The notes: a model not told the origin generated them from the letters alone. Shown: positions 1 to 7,396, counted from the first letter of the stretch. The stretch: DNA of 9,598 nt from Planctomycetota bacterium (GCA_029573975.1 JAKQBU010000091.1:1-9598), one strand, 5' to 3'. Numbers and translations are program-made.

Positions 1-1
1 A

Positions 2-1027
2 GGTGGCGCAACCTTTTCGATGGATAGCTTTAATCGAGAAGACCGCGTTGTAGTTGCGCGTTTTGGTATGTCCGAACAATGCACTCGATTCGTTGCTGGA
101 AAGTTCTTCCTCAATGACAGCGGATTGACCATGGCTCCTAAAAACTTGGATACACTACTCCCAGCGTTCTTGGATAAATGGGTATTCAATAGTAACGACG
201 AAATTTTTGCCATCGGCAAGGGCACGGCGCAAAAGAATTTGGATGTCGCCGCATTTCGTTGCTTGCAAATACCTCTTCCGCCTCTTCCCGAACAAAAGCG
301 GATTGTTGGCATTCTGGACCAGGTGTTTGCGGCCATTAGCACGGCCAAAGCCAACGCCGAAAAGAATCTGGCCAACGCCCGCGAACTTTTTGAATCCTAT
401 TTGCAGGGCGTCTTTGCCAATCCGGGCGATGGGTGGGAAGAGAAGAAACTGGGGGAAGTTTGTGAGTTAAAAAGCGGAACAACTATCTCTTCTTCGCTTG
501 AAAGAAATGAAGGGGATGTGCTTTACACAAAAATTGCTGATATGAATTTGCCTGAAAATCTGGTCGAAATACATACCTCAAGCAGGTTTGCAGATAGCAA
601 TGAGATTAAGAAAAATCAAATAATACCAGAAGGAGCTATTATTTTCCCAAAGAGGGGTGGCGCAATTGCTACTAATAAAAAAAGGAAGATTGTCAAGCCA
701 ACGATTGTTGATTTAAATACAATGGCTATAATACCAGGTAAGAAAATTGATAAAGACTTTCTGTATTTCTGGTTTCAACTAATTGATTTAAATGATATAA
801 GTAATGGAACCTCCATTCCACAAATAAATAATTACAGTTTTGATGATGTTTATATTCCTTATCCAATTTCCCTTTCCGAACAACGGCGTATCGTCACCAA
901 GCTTGATGCCCTTTCGGATGAGACTAAGAAGCTGGAAGCGATCTACCAGCAAAAAATAGCCTATTTGGAAGAGCTGAAAAAATCGGTATTGCAGAAAGCC
1001 TTTGCCGGAGAACTGCCGGAGGTATAA
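2..1027 (+). CDS. hsdS: Type I restriction-modification specificity subunit HsdS (5' truncated by window edge)
   Basis: This is the DNA-recognition subunit of a type I restriction-modification complex; it directs the HsdM methylase and HsdR nuclease to a bipartite target. The frame is open to the left edge, so the start lies outside; the ATG at 20 is internal. Visible order: the tail of target recognition domain 1, then a conserved helical spacer beginning LPPLPEQKRIV and running on as a long coiled-coil-like helix (about 290-420). Next comes TRD2, starting near GWEEKKLGEV (about 430-870), and a second spacer beginning SLSEQRRIV with a long helix ending in KAFAGEL. The two PLPEQ/SEQRRIV boxes are the hallmark of the family. 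TRD2 is clearly more AT-rich than the spacers, as expected of exchanged recognition domains. The stop is 2 bp before hsdR, so the two are almost certainly co-transcribed. Family assignment is firm; the recognised sequence cannot be read from this. Confidence 0.94.
   Translation, partial: GGATFSMDSFNREDRVVVARFGMSEQCTRFVAGKFFLNDSGLTMAPKNLDTLLPAFLDKWVFNSNDEIFAIGKGTAQKNLDVAAFRCLQIPLPPLPEQKRIVGILDQVFAAISTAKANAEKNLANARELFESYLQGVFANPGDGWEEKKLGEVCELKSGTTISSSLERNEGDVLYTKIADMNLPENLVEIHTSSRFADSNEIKKNQIIPEGAIIFPKRGGAIATNKKRKIVKPTIVDLNTMAIIPGKKIDKDFLYFWFQLIDLNDISNGTSIPQINNYSFDDVYIPYPISLSEQRRIVTKLDALSDETKKLEAIYQQKIAYLEELKKSVLQKAFAGELPEV
1018..1022 (+). promoter_or_regulatory. Shine-Dalgarno site for hsdR inside the hsdS end
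   Basis: GGAGG lies within the last codons of hsdS and 7 nt before the hsdR ATG at 1030. It fixes the hsdR start and suggests translational coupling of the two subunits. Confidence 0.7.
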
Positions 1028-1029
1028 AT

Positions 1030-3402
1030 ATGAACGAAGCGGAAACCAGAGCGGAACTGATTGACCCGAAGCTGAAGGCAAGCGGCTGGGGCGTGGCGGA
1101 CGGTTCCAAAGTGCTGCGGGAATACCCGATTACGGCTGGTAAGATCCAGACCGGCGGCGGGCGGGCCAAGCCGCTGATTGCCGATTATGTGCTGGTGTAT
1201 CGGGGGAGGAAGCTGGCTATTATCGAGGCCAAGAGCGATGAACAGGAAGTGGGCCAAGGGGTGGCGCAGGCCAAGAACTATGCCGAAAAGCTGAAACTGG
1301 ATTATACCTATGCTTGCAACGGCAAAGAGATTTATCAGATAGGCATGAAGAGCGGCAAGGAAGGGTTGATTGCCAGTTTTCCCACACCGGAGGAACTCTG
1401 GAATAAAATATTCGCAACGGAAAACCAGTGGCGGGATACCTTCAGTCAGGTACCGTTTGAGGATTTGGGCGGCACGATGGTTGCCCATTATTATCAGGAA
1501 ATCGCGGTCCATAAGGCAATGGCGGCCATAGCCGAAGGAAAACAGCGAATCCTGCTGACGATGGCGACCGGTACGGGGAAAACATTCATCGCCTTTCAGA
1601 TTGCGTGGAAGCTGTTTCAGACGCGCTGGAATCTGAGGCGGGACGGCGCGCGCAGGCCGCGGATCTTGTTTCTGGCAGACCGGAATATTCTGGCGGATCA
1701 GGCGTTTAATAAATTCTCGGCCTTTCCGGAAGATGCGCTGGTACGGATCAATCCCAAAGAGATTGCCCGGAAAGGCAGAGTGCCGACCAACGGCAGTATT
1801 TTTTTCACCATCTTTCAGACCTTTATGAGCGGCCCGGAGAACACACCCTATTTTGGCGACTACCCGGCGGATTATTTTGATTTTATTGTTATCGACGAGT
1901 GCCATCGGGGCGGGGCGAATGACGAAAGCAACTGGCGGGGCATTCTGGAGTACTTTTCGCCAGCGGTTCAGTTGGGCCTGACCGCCACACCCAAGCGCCG
2001 GGACAATGCGGATACCTACCGTTATTTCGGCGAGCCGGTGTATATCTACTCGCTCAAGGAGGGGATCAACGACGGCTTTTTGACGCCGTTCAAGGTAAGG
2101 CGGATCCAGACCACGATTGATGATTATATCTATACTTCGGATGACACGGTCATTGAAGGCGAAGTAGAAGAAGGCCGAATCTATGAAGAAGCGGACTTCA
2201 ATCGCATTATCGAGATTAAAGAGCGCGAAGCCAAGCGGGTACGGATTCTTATGGACGAGATCAACCAGAACGAGAAAGCCATTGTTTTCTGCGCTACCCA
2301 GGAGCATGCCGCGGCTGTGCGGGATTTGATCAATCAGTATAAAAAATCCAAAGAGCCGAATTATTGTGTTCGCGTCACCGCCAACGATACAGGGCTGGGC
2401 GAGCAGTATTTGCGCGAGTTTCAGGATAACGAAAAGACGATCCCGACGATTCTGACTACCTCGCAAAAGCTGTCCACGGGCGTGGATGCCCGCAATATCC
2501 GCAACATCGTGCTGCTGCGGCCGGTCAACTCGATGATCGAGTTCAAGCAGATTATCGGGCGCGGCACAAGGCTGTTTGACGGCAAGGAATATTTCACCAT
2601 CTACGATTTTGTCGATGCCTACCATCATTTTGCCGACCCGGAATGGGACGGCGAGCCGATTGCCGAAGTTTGTGCCAAATGCGGCCAATTCCCCTGCGTA
2701 TGCGAAAAGAAACCGCCCCGCGTGTGCCCGGTATGCGGCCAAAGACCTTGTGCCTGTGAAAAACCGCCGCCCGAAATTTGTCCCAAGTGCGGTCAACGAC
2801 CCTGTATATGCCCGAAAAAAGTGAAAATAAAACTTGCGGATGGCAAAGAACGCGAGATTCAGCATATGATTTCGACTTCGTTTTGGGGCGCGGAGGGTAA
2901 GCCGATTTCCGTAGAAGAGTTTTTGCGGAATCTGTTTGGCGCATTGCCCGAGTTTTTTAAAAGCGAAGAGGAACTGCGCAAAATCTGGTCGTATCCTCTC
3001 ACACGCAAGGCACTGCTTACCAAGCTTGCGGATGCCGGATACGGCAAGGATGAGCTGACCACTCTGCAAAAGCTGATCAACGCGGAAAAAAGTGATCTGT
3101 TCGATGTGCTCGAATATGTGGCGTTTGCGGTGAAGCCGATCACCCGGGAAGCACGGGTAGCAGAGGCACAGCCAAATATATTTGCCTTGTTGAACTATAA
3201 GCAGAAAGAGTTTCTGGAATTTGTGCTGTCGAAATATATTGAAACCGGCGTTGAGGAGCTTGACGAGGAGAAACTGCCTGACCTTCTGACCCTGAAATAC
3301 CAAGCCATCCAAGAAGCCTCTGAAATGCTGGGCGGGGTAGAAAAAATACGAACTACCTTTTTTGATTTTCAGAAATATTTGTATGAGCGGAAAACAGGGT
3401 AG
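1030..3402 (+). CDS. hsdR: Type I restriction enzyme R subunit HsdR (EcoEI/EcoAI-like)
   Basis: This is the motor and nuclease subunit that translocates DNA with ATP and cuts unmethylated DNA at a distance. The N-terminal PD-(D/E)xK nuclease shows D52, E66-A-K68 and the downstream QxxxY (Q80 to Y84) typical of HsdR. The superfamily 2 helicase core follows: Walker A MATGTGKT (178-185), DECH box (289-292), TATP (318-321) and motif VI QIIGRGTR (507-514). The C-terminal part (from about 600) matches the EcoEI-type R C-terminal domain, and 790 aa fits that short subfamily. Between helicase and C-terminal domain lie three tandem 18-residue units of the form CxxCGQxPCxC (C548, C566 and C584 are the first cysteines), probably metal-binding. 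No catalytic residue is missing and there is no frameshift, so the protein looks active. Start chosen at 1030 from the GGAGG site. Its methylase partner must lie upstream, outside the window. Confidence 0.97.
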   Translation: MNEAETRAELIDPKLKASGWGVADGSKVLREYPITAGKIQTGGGRAKPLIADYVLVYRGRKLAIIEAKSDEQEVGQGVAQAKNYAEKLKLDYTYACNGKEIYQIGMKSGKEGLIASFPTPEELWNKIFATENQWRDTFSQVPFEDLGGTMVAHYYQEIAVHKAMAAIAEGKQRILLTMATGTGKTFIAFQIAWKLFQTRWNLRRDGARRPRILFLADRNILADQAFNKFSAFPEDALVRINPKEIARKGRVPTNGSIFFTIFQTFMSGPENTPYFGDYPADYFDFIVIDECHRGGANDESNWRGILEYFSPAVQLGLTATPKRRDNADTYRYFGEPVYIYSLKEGINDGFLTPFKVRRIQTTIDDYIYTSDDTVIEGEVEEGRIYEEADFNRIIEIKEREAKRVRILMDEINQNEKAIVFCATQEHAAAVRDLINQYKKSKEPNYCVRVTANDTGLGEQYLREFQDNEKTIPTILTTSQKLSTGVDARNIRNIVLLRPVNSMIEFKQIIGRGTRLFDGKEYFTIYDFVDAYHHFADPEWDGEPIAEVCAKCGQFPCVCEKKPPRVCPVCGQRPCACEKPPPEICPKCGQRPCICPKKVKIKLADGKEREIQHMISTSFWGAEGKPISVEEFLRNLFGALPEFFKSEEELRKIWSYPLTRKALLTKLADAGYGKDELTTLQKLINAEKSDLFDVLEYVAFAVKPITREARVAEAQPNIFALLNYKQKEFLEFVLSKYIETGVEELDEEKLPDLLTLKYQAIQEASEMLGGVEKIRTTFFDFQKYLYERKTG
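2671..2832 (+). repeat. Three 54-bp in-frame tandem repeats encoding cysteine knuckles in hsdR
   Basis: Three units of exactly 54 bp (2671-2724, 2725-2778, 2779-2832) each encode CxxCGQxPCxC plus a lysine/proline-rich linker. Cysteine spacing is identical in all three, while synonymous sites differ (TGT and TGC both used, linkers diverged). The protein pattern therefore appears conserved rather than a fresh duplication. Twelve cysteines in about 47 residues suggest zinc or Fe-S binding; the metal is inferred. Confidence 0.9.
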
Positions 3403-3580
3403 GGTTCCTGGCCTGTATGGCGGCGGAGCTGTTGCGGCGGATTTTGACGGAAAAGGAGAAAAGAGCCGGCTGGAGGAGAAAAGGATGGTGGAAACCGTCG
3501 TAAAAAAAATGAATGCAAAAACAATTTTTATCGGCGTTTATCGGCGGATAACAAAAGAGAATTACGAATTATGAGTTATG

Positions 3581-3662
3581 AATTACGAAGAAGAGAAAAC
3601 CTGGATTCCTGTATAAGAAATTACGAATTACGAATTGCGAAGAAGAGAAACCTGGATTCCTG
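3581..3662 (+). repeat. Direct repeat, two copies of about 30 bp
   Basis: Copy 1 is at 3581-3611 and copy 2 at 3633-3662. Both read AATTRCGAAGAAGAGAAA(A) and continue into CCTGGATTCCTG. They differ by one A/G change and one deleted A. The preceding bases are also related ATTACGAATT repeats, giving a unit of about 52 bp. Confidence 0.85.
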
Positions 3663-3675
3663 CTTGCGCAGGAAT
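3656..3675. repeat. Perfect hairpin in repeat island (8-bp stem)
   Basis: ATTCCTGC and GCAGGAAT pair perfectly around a TTGC loop at the end of the second direct-repeat copy. There is no following T-run, so it reads as part of a dispersed palindromic element rather than a terminator for hsdR, although it could stop some transcripts. Confidence 0.7.
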
Positions 3676-3683
3676 GAGCATGG

Positions 3684-3700
3684 TATCGCCTACGGCGATA
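3684..3700. repeat. Perfect hairpin in repeat island (7-bp stem)
   Basis: TATCGCC and GGCGATA pair around a 3-base TAC loop. It sits 8 bp after the previous hairpin and is followed by AAGGATTTTTAA, with a short T-run 6 bp after the stem. A weak intrinsic terminator is possible; a dispersed-repeat origin is the alternative. Confidence 0.55.
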
Positions 3701-3712
3701 AGGATTTTTAAT

Positions 3713-3753
3713 AGATTTCTCCACTTCGCCTTCGGCTTCGGTCGAAATGACAG
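3713..3753. repeat. Dispersed intergenic element of the TGTCATTTCGACC type
   Basis: Read on the minus strand this begins CTGTCATTTCGACCGAAG and ends in GGAGAAATCT, with the small internal hairpin GCC-TTC-GGC. I recognise it as a widespread intergenic repeat that often yields spurious peptides containing CHFDRS. Only one copy is visible here. Confidence 0.5.
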
Positions 3754-3883
3754 ACGGGCGGGGGAATGGAATATGGGGATGGTGGTTTGAGAGCGAAAGG
3801 GGAGAAGGTGCCAGCCGGAGGCGGGGATTTTGGGGTGGAAAATTTTGGGGAAAATGATAGGGTGGGGGTGACGAAATCGATTT

Positions 3884-3912
3884 TTGACGGTTGCGTCAAG
3901 ATGAAATCTAAG
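3884..3912 (+). promoter_or_regulatory. Candidate promoter of the GH95 gene with operator over the -35 box
   Basis: A TTGACG -35 box (3884-3889) is spaced 17 bp from TCTAAG (3907-3912). This would start transcription near 3919 and give a leader of about 23 nt. The -35 box is also the left arm of a perfect inverted repeat, TTGACG-GTTG-CGTCAA (3884-3899), placed where a bound regulator would block polymerase. The motifs are seen directly; their function is inferred. Confidence 0.45.
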
Positions 3913-3925
3913 CAGGACATTTGGC

Positions 3926-3936
3926 AGGAAAGGAAG
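3926..3936 (+). promoter_or_regulatory. Shine-Dalgarno site deciding the GH95 start
   Basis: AGGAAAGGAAG ends 5 nt before the ATG at 3942. It argues against the in-frame TTG at 3921, which would lie upstream of this site and would spoil the signal peptide. Confidence 0.7.
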
Positions 3937-3941
3937 CTATC

Positions 3942-6359
3942 ATGAAGAGTATAAGAGGCTGCGGCTGGGCGGTAGTGATTCTGCTGGCGGGCGGTGCGGG
4001 GCTATGGGCGGAGCCGGCTGGGGAGGCGGCTGGGCCGGCGTATCAGGTGAGTTTGAGCAAGCCGGCAGGGGAATGGCTGGAGGGCTGGCCGCTGGGCAAC
4101 GGGATCTCGGCGGTGATGGTGTGGGGGCAGCCGGGGAAGGCGGTTTTGAGTTTGAATCATGTGGATTTCTGGCGGGATCATCTGGGCAGGGAGCTGGACG
4201 ATTACAGCGGGGAAATGCGGCAGGTGCGGCAGCTTATGCTGGCGGGCAAGGCGCAGGAGGCGAACGAGCTGTTTTACCAGACGCTGAACCGGATCCAGGT
4301 TATGCCGCGGCAGAAGGCGGCGTATCCGGGATTGAGCGGCTACACCAATTCGTTTCAGCCGCTGGGGGATCTGGTGCTGGAGCTGGAGGGGCTGGGGGAG
4401 GCCGGCGAATATGGGCGGGCGCTGGATTTGCGGGATGGGGTGGCGGATATCCAGTTTCAGGGGCTAGGGGGGCGAATTCGACAGCGGTGTTTGGTGCCGG
4501 CCGGCGAGGATGTGATTGTTTTTCGCATGGAGGCGGAGCGGCCGGTGACGGGGCGGATACGGTTTGAGCGGGCGGAGCAGCCGGAATATCGCTGGACGGC
4601 GGCGGCGGGGAAGGAATTAACCGTGCAGGGGGAGTTTGCCGAAGGGGTGAAGAGTTTTGTGCAGGTGATGGCGCAGGCGGACGAGGGCGGTGAAGTTGCG
4701 GCGGAAGGGCAGCAGCTGGTATTACAATTCCATGCCGTTAAAGGGCTTACCATTTATGTTGCGGTGGAGGCGGGCAAGGGCGATTATGATCCCCAAAGCG
4801 GCTGCCGCAGGAAAATCGAAGGGCTGCAAGATAAAACGTACGAGGAAATTTTGCAGCGGCATCAGGCGGAGCACCGGTCGTTCATGGACCGGGCGGTGCT
4901 GGTGCTGGAGAAGCCGCGGGAAAACCGGCCGACGGACGCGGAGGCGCTGCTGGCGCGGGCGGGGCAGGGGGAGTATCCGCCGGAGCTGGCGGAGCTGGTG
5001 TTTCAGATGGGGCGGTATCTGATGATTGCGTGCAACCGGGCGGGGCGGCGGCCAGCGAATTTGCAGGGGATCTGGAATGCGGCGCTGGTGCCGGAATGGG
5101 ATGCGGACTGGCATACGGATATGAATATCGAGATGAACCAGTGGCTGGCGAATCCGACGAATCTGGACGAATGCAATCTGGCGCTGTTCCGGCAGGTGGA
5201 GCTGATTGTGGAGCAGGGGCGGCGCAACGCGCGGCAGATGACGGGGAGCAGGGGAGTCCTGTTTTATGGGGTGATCGGGGGCGATGCGAATATCTGGAGC
5301 GCGGAGAGCGGTTTCTGGACGGGGGCGGCAGCGTGGCTGGGACAGCATTACTGGACGCATTATGAATATACGCTGGACCGGGCGTTTCTGGCGGAGCGGG
5401 CGTATCCGTATTTGAAGGAAGTGGGGCTGTTTTACCAGGATTTTCTGGTGAAGAATGCGGAGGGTTACTATGTGGCGCCGCCGTCATTTTCGCCGGAGAA
5501 TGTGCCGCCAAACGGATTTGTCAATAATATTCACAATACGATGGACACGGCCCTGGTGCGGGAGGTGATGCGTCATCTGCTGGAGGCGGGGAAGCTGCTG
5601 GGAGCGGATGAGGAGCTATGGCCGGTGTGGCAGGAGCTGCATGATAAGGTGCTGCCGTATCCGGTGACGGCGGAGGGGCTGCTGAAGGAATGGCCGGAGC
5701 CGCTGGCGGAGCAGCCGGCGCACCGGCATTTTTCCCATTTGTATCCGCTGTTTCCGGGGGATGAGTTTAGCCGGGAGGGGACGGCGGAGCTGTATGAGGC
5801 GGCCCGGAAGGCGGTGCAGTTGCGGGAGGCGAACCGGGGGGCGTACGCCAGTTGGAGTTTTCCGTATATGGCGTGTTTTTACGCCCGGCTGGACCAGGGG
5901 GATCAGGCTCTGCAGAATCTGGCTGAGCTGGCGCGGCAGAATACGGTGGTGAATCTGCTGACCTGGTATAATGTGGGGACGCGTTTGTTTCAGATTGAGG
6001 CGGGATTCGGCGCGACGGCGGCGATAGCGGAGATGCTGCTGCAAAGCCAGCAGGGGCTGATTCGTCTGCTGCCGGCTTTGCCGTCGAAATGGCCGAGCGG
6101 GTCGGTAACAGGCTTGAAGGCCCGCGGCGCCTTTGCGGTCGATATAGTTTGGAAGGACGGCAAGGTGAGCCAGGCGACGATCCAGAGCCTGAAAGGGTCG
6201 CCCTGCCGGGTTCTCTGCCCCGCCGGCTGGCAGGGGGTAAGTATCACCAGTGACCTTCCGGTCGAGTATCAACTGGACCAAGCAACCAATATTATCCGTT
6301 TTGATACTCAGGCGGGGCAAAGGTATGTGCTGATGTTTGACCAGGCGGCCGTGCCATAG
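3942..6359 (+). CDS. Secreted glycoside hydrolase family 95 (alpha-L-fucosidase / alpha-L-galactosidase type), divergent active site
   Basis: This is predicted to cleave terminal alpha-L-fucose (or alpha-L-galactose) from glycans outside the cytoplasm. A signal peptide is evident: MKSIR, a hydrophobic stretch and a likely cut after GLWA (about residue 23). The N-terminal beta domain has PLGNG (50-54). The (alpha/alpha)6 core shows [20 protein letters not shown] (391-401), SPEN with E519, HRHFSHLY (594-601) and FQIEAGFG (E686), then a C-terminal beta domain. Length (805 aa) is normal for GH95. E519 matches the general acid of Bifidobacterium AfcA. However, the usual NIN pair is DMN here (D393, N395) and the usual FQID aspartate is glutamate (E686), so both helpers of the catalytic base differ. 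The family's HH-containing segment after the core helix is also replaced. Much of the gene is strikingly G-rich at third codon positions. Family is firm; substrate specificity and activity are uncertain. Confidence 0.92.
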   Translation: MKSIRGCGWAVVILLAGGAGLWAEPAGEAAGPAYQVSLSKPAGEWLEGWPLGNGISAVMVWGQPGKAVLSLNHVDFWRDHLGRELDDYSGEMRQVRQLMLAGKAQEANELFYQTLNRIQVMPRQKAAYPGLSGYTNSFQPLGDLVLELEGLGEAGEYGRALDLRDGVADIQFQGLGGRIRQRCLVPAGEDVIVFRMEAERPVTGRIRFERAEQPEYRWTAAAGKELTVQGEFAEGVKSFVQVMAQADEGGEVAAEGQQLVLQFHAVKGLTIYVAVEAGKGDYDPQSGCRRKIEGLQDKTYEEILQRHQAEHRSFMDRAVLVLEKPRENRPTDAEALLARAGQGEYPPELAELVFQMGRYLMIACNRAGRRPANLQGIWNAALVPEWDADWHTDMNIEMNQWLANPTNLDECNLALFRQVELIVEQGRRNARQMTGSRGVLFYGVIGGDANIWSAESGFWTGAAAWLGQHYWTHYEYTLDRAFLAERAYPYLKEVGLFYQDFLVKNAEGYYVAPPSFSPENVPPNGFVNNIHNTMDTALVREVMRHLLEAGKLLGADEELWPVWQELHDKVLPYPVTAEGLLKEWPEPLAEQPAHRHFSHLYPLFPGDEFSREGTAELYEAARKAVQLREANRGAYASWSFPYMACFYARLDQGDQALQNLAELARQNTVVNLLTWYNVGTRLFQIEAGFGATAAIAEMLLQSQQGLIRLLPALPSKWPSGSVTGLKARGAFAVDIVWKDGKVSQATIQSLKGSPCRVLCPAGWQGVSITSDLPVEYQLDQATNIIRFDTQAGQRYVLMFDQAAVP

Positions 6360-6471
6360 AGAATATGGGGCCAGGTCTGCCGGCGGCGGCAAGAGCAGGA
6401 AACAGACGGTCGAAGCCGGTGAACCGAAAAATGGTACATACGATATTCTGAACCATGGAGTTATCAATATA

Positions 6472-6482
6472 TTTGTCAAAAT
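6472..6482. promoter_or_regulatory. Operator-like site upstream of the C26 gene
   Basis: TTTGTCAAAAT contains the palindromic core TTTG-T-CAAA. Its reverse complement, ATTTTGACAAA, is identical over 11 bp to sequence in the palindrome at 7397-7411 upstream of the GntR gene. It lies 110 bp before the C26 ATG. Its role as a binding site for the neighbouring regulator is inferred. Confidence 0.35.
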
Positions 6483-6552
6483 CCCGTGAGAAATGCGGGT
6501 TAACTGGGGCGCTCTGAAAGAGGCTCATGCGGCGGGCGGGTTGTTTTTGTGC

Positions 6553-6582
6553 TTGTCATTTCCGCTGCCGGTATGGTATTCT
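6553..6582 (+). promoter_or_regulatory. Candidate promoter of the peptidase C26 gene
   Basis: TTGTCA (6553-6558) is separated by 18 bp from TATTCT (6577-6582). Transcription would begin within a few bases of the ATG at 6592, giving a leaderless or nearly leaderless mRNA, which fits the lack of a good Shine-Dalgarno site. The match is moderate. Confidence 0.3.
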
Positions 6583-6591
6583 GTTTTGGAT

Positions 6592-7290
6592 ATGAAACCC
6601 AAAATCGGCATCAGCATGAATTATTGCGTCACAGAGGACGGAACGGAACGGGCGTATCTGGATGCGGGGTATTTTGAATATGTGGCACAGGCCGGGGCCA
6701 TGCCGTTTCCGATTCCACCGGTGGAAGATGTCGTCCTGCTGGAGGGGCTGCTGAATCAGTTGAATGGGATCCTTTTGACGGGGGGTCTGGATCTGGATCC
6801 GGCCCTGTGGCAGGAACCGCAGCGCCGGGAGACCCGGCTGCTGCATCCGCGGCGGCAGCGGTTTGAATTCCTGCTGTACGAGCAGGCGAAAAAACACCGG
6901 CTGGCGATTCTGGGGATCTGCCTGGGGATTCAGATGATCAATGTCGCTCACGGGGGCAGCCTGCATCAGCACCTGCCGGATGTGAAAAACAGCATCAGCC
7001 ACCGGGGTTCCGAAACGGAGAGGCATCCGGTGCTGGTCAATCCGGAAAGCCGGCTCTATCAATGTCTGCGGCAGGAAAAAATCCTGGTCAACAGTTTTCA
7101 TCATCAGGCGATTCACCGGCTCGGTGCGGATTTACGGGCCGCCGCCGCCGCACCCGACGGTATCATTGAGGCGGTGGAAGAGCCGGATTATCCGTTCCTG
7201 CTGGGGGTGCAATGGCATCCGGAACGGGATATCAGCCATCCGGTCAACAGCGCGATTATGGACGATTTTCTCCGGCATTGCCGCTATTAA
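6592..7290 (+). CDS. Peptidase C26 / class I glutamine amidotransferase-like hydrolase (PuuD type)
   Basis: This belongs to the gamma-glutamyl hydrolase family, cytoplasmic enzymes that cut gamma-glutamyl amide bonds, for example gamma-glutamyl-GABA in putrescine breakdown. The sequence shows the opening KPKIGIS strand, the ILLTGGLDLDP segment and the nucleophile elbow GICLG with C110. It also has a NSFHHQAI stretch and the closing GVQWHPE motif with H209 and E211, so the Cys-His-Glu triad is intact. At 232 aa it is slightly shorter than E. coli PuuD. I chose ATG 6592 because homology begins there; the frame is open back to 6493, but the extra 33 residues look non-native and have no ribosome site. 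No other putrescine or folate gene is nearby, so the natural substrate is unknown. The GntR gene 174-225 bp downstream may control it. Confidence 0.93.
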   Translation: MKPKIGISMNYCVTEDGTERAYLDAGYFEYVAQAGAMPFPIPPVEDVVLLEGLLNQLNGILLTGGLDLDPALWQEPQRRETRLLHPRRQRFEFLLYEQAKKHRLAILGICLGIQMINVAHGGSLHQHLPDVKNSISHRGSETERHPVLVNPESRLYQCLRQEKILVNSFHHQAIHRLGADLRAAAAAPDGIIEAVEEPDYPFLLGVQWHPERDISHPVNSAIMDDFLRHCRY

Positions 7291-7396
7291 TATTGACACC
7301 CAGCGTCACAAGCTCTCGGACCGCTTGTTATTGGGAAGCCAGAGTGAGTTTTTAGATGTCTATGTTGTCTATTGGCGGTTCCTTCAAGACATTATC

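Larger units (their letters stand above)
3403..3941. other. Non-coding island of dispersed repeat modules and G-rich DNA
   Basis: I see no credible gene in this 539-bp gap. Short open frames here lack ribosome sites and their translations look like read-through of repeats. From left to right it holds: an unremarkable stretch with a GGCGTTTATCGGCGG motif (about 3533-3547); AT-rich ATTACGAATT-type repeats duplicated as a unit of about 52 bp (3561-3662); two perfect small hairpins (3656-3675, 3684-3700); a CTCCACTTCGCC...GGTCGAAATGACAG element (3713-3753); and a strongly G-rich, C-poor tract (3756-3868). The last part carries the promoter and ribosome site of the GH95 gene. Modules like these recur between genes in large planctomycete and other environmental bacterial genomes; that is from general knowledge, since only one locus is visible. 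Confidence 0.75.

Noticed and set aside
961..3312. A very long minus-strand open frame (783 codons) opposite hsdR
   Set aside because: It is the antisense shadow of hsdR, which carries every expected motif; the antisense translation has no recognisable domain.
3362..3574. A 70-codon plus-strand open frame overlapping the hsdR end
   Set aside because: It starts inside hsdR in another frame, has no ribosome site, and its end translates intergenic repeats.
3561..3662. A CRISPR array suggested by the short repeats
   Set aside because: Only two copies of the main unit, near-identical flanks rather than unique spacers, and no cas genes.
3708..3920. A 70-codon minus-strand open frame with a CHFDRS peptide
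   Set aside because: The peptide is the usual spurious translation of the TGTCATTTCGACC repeat plus the G-rich tract; proline/serine-rich low complexity and no start signal.
4722..5511. Long minus-strand frames opposite GH95
   Set aside because: They arise from the strong G bias of the sense strand (few stop codons on the complement) and are low-complexity proline/arginine/alanine sequences.
6493..6591. N-terminal extension of the C26 protein from 6493
   Set aside because: Family homology begins at 6592, the extra 33 residues resemble no family member, and the candidate promoter lies inside them.
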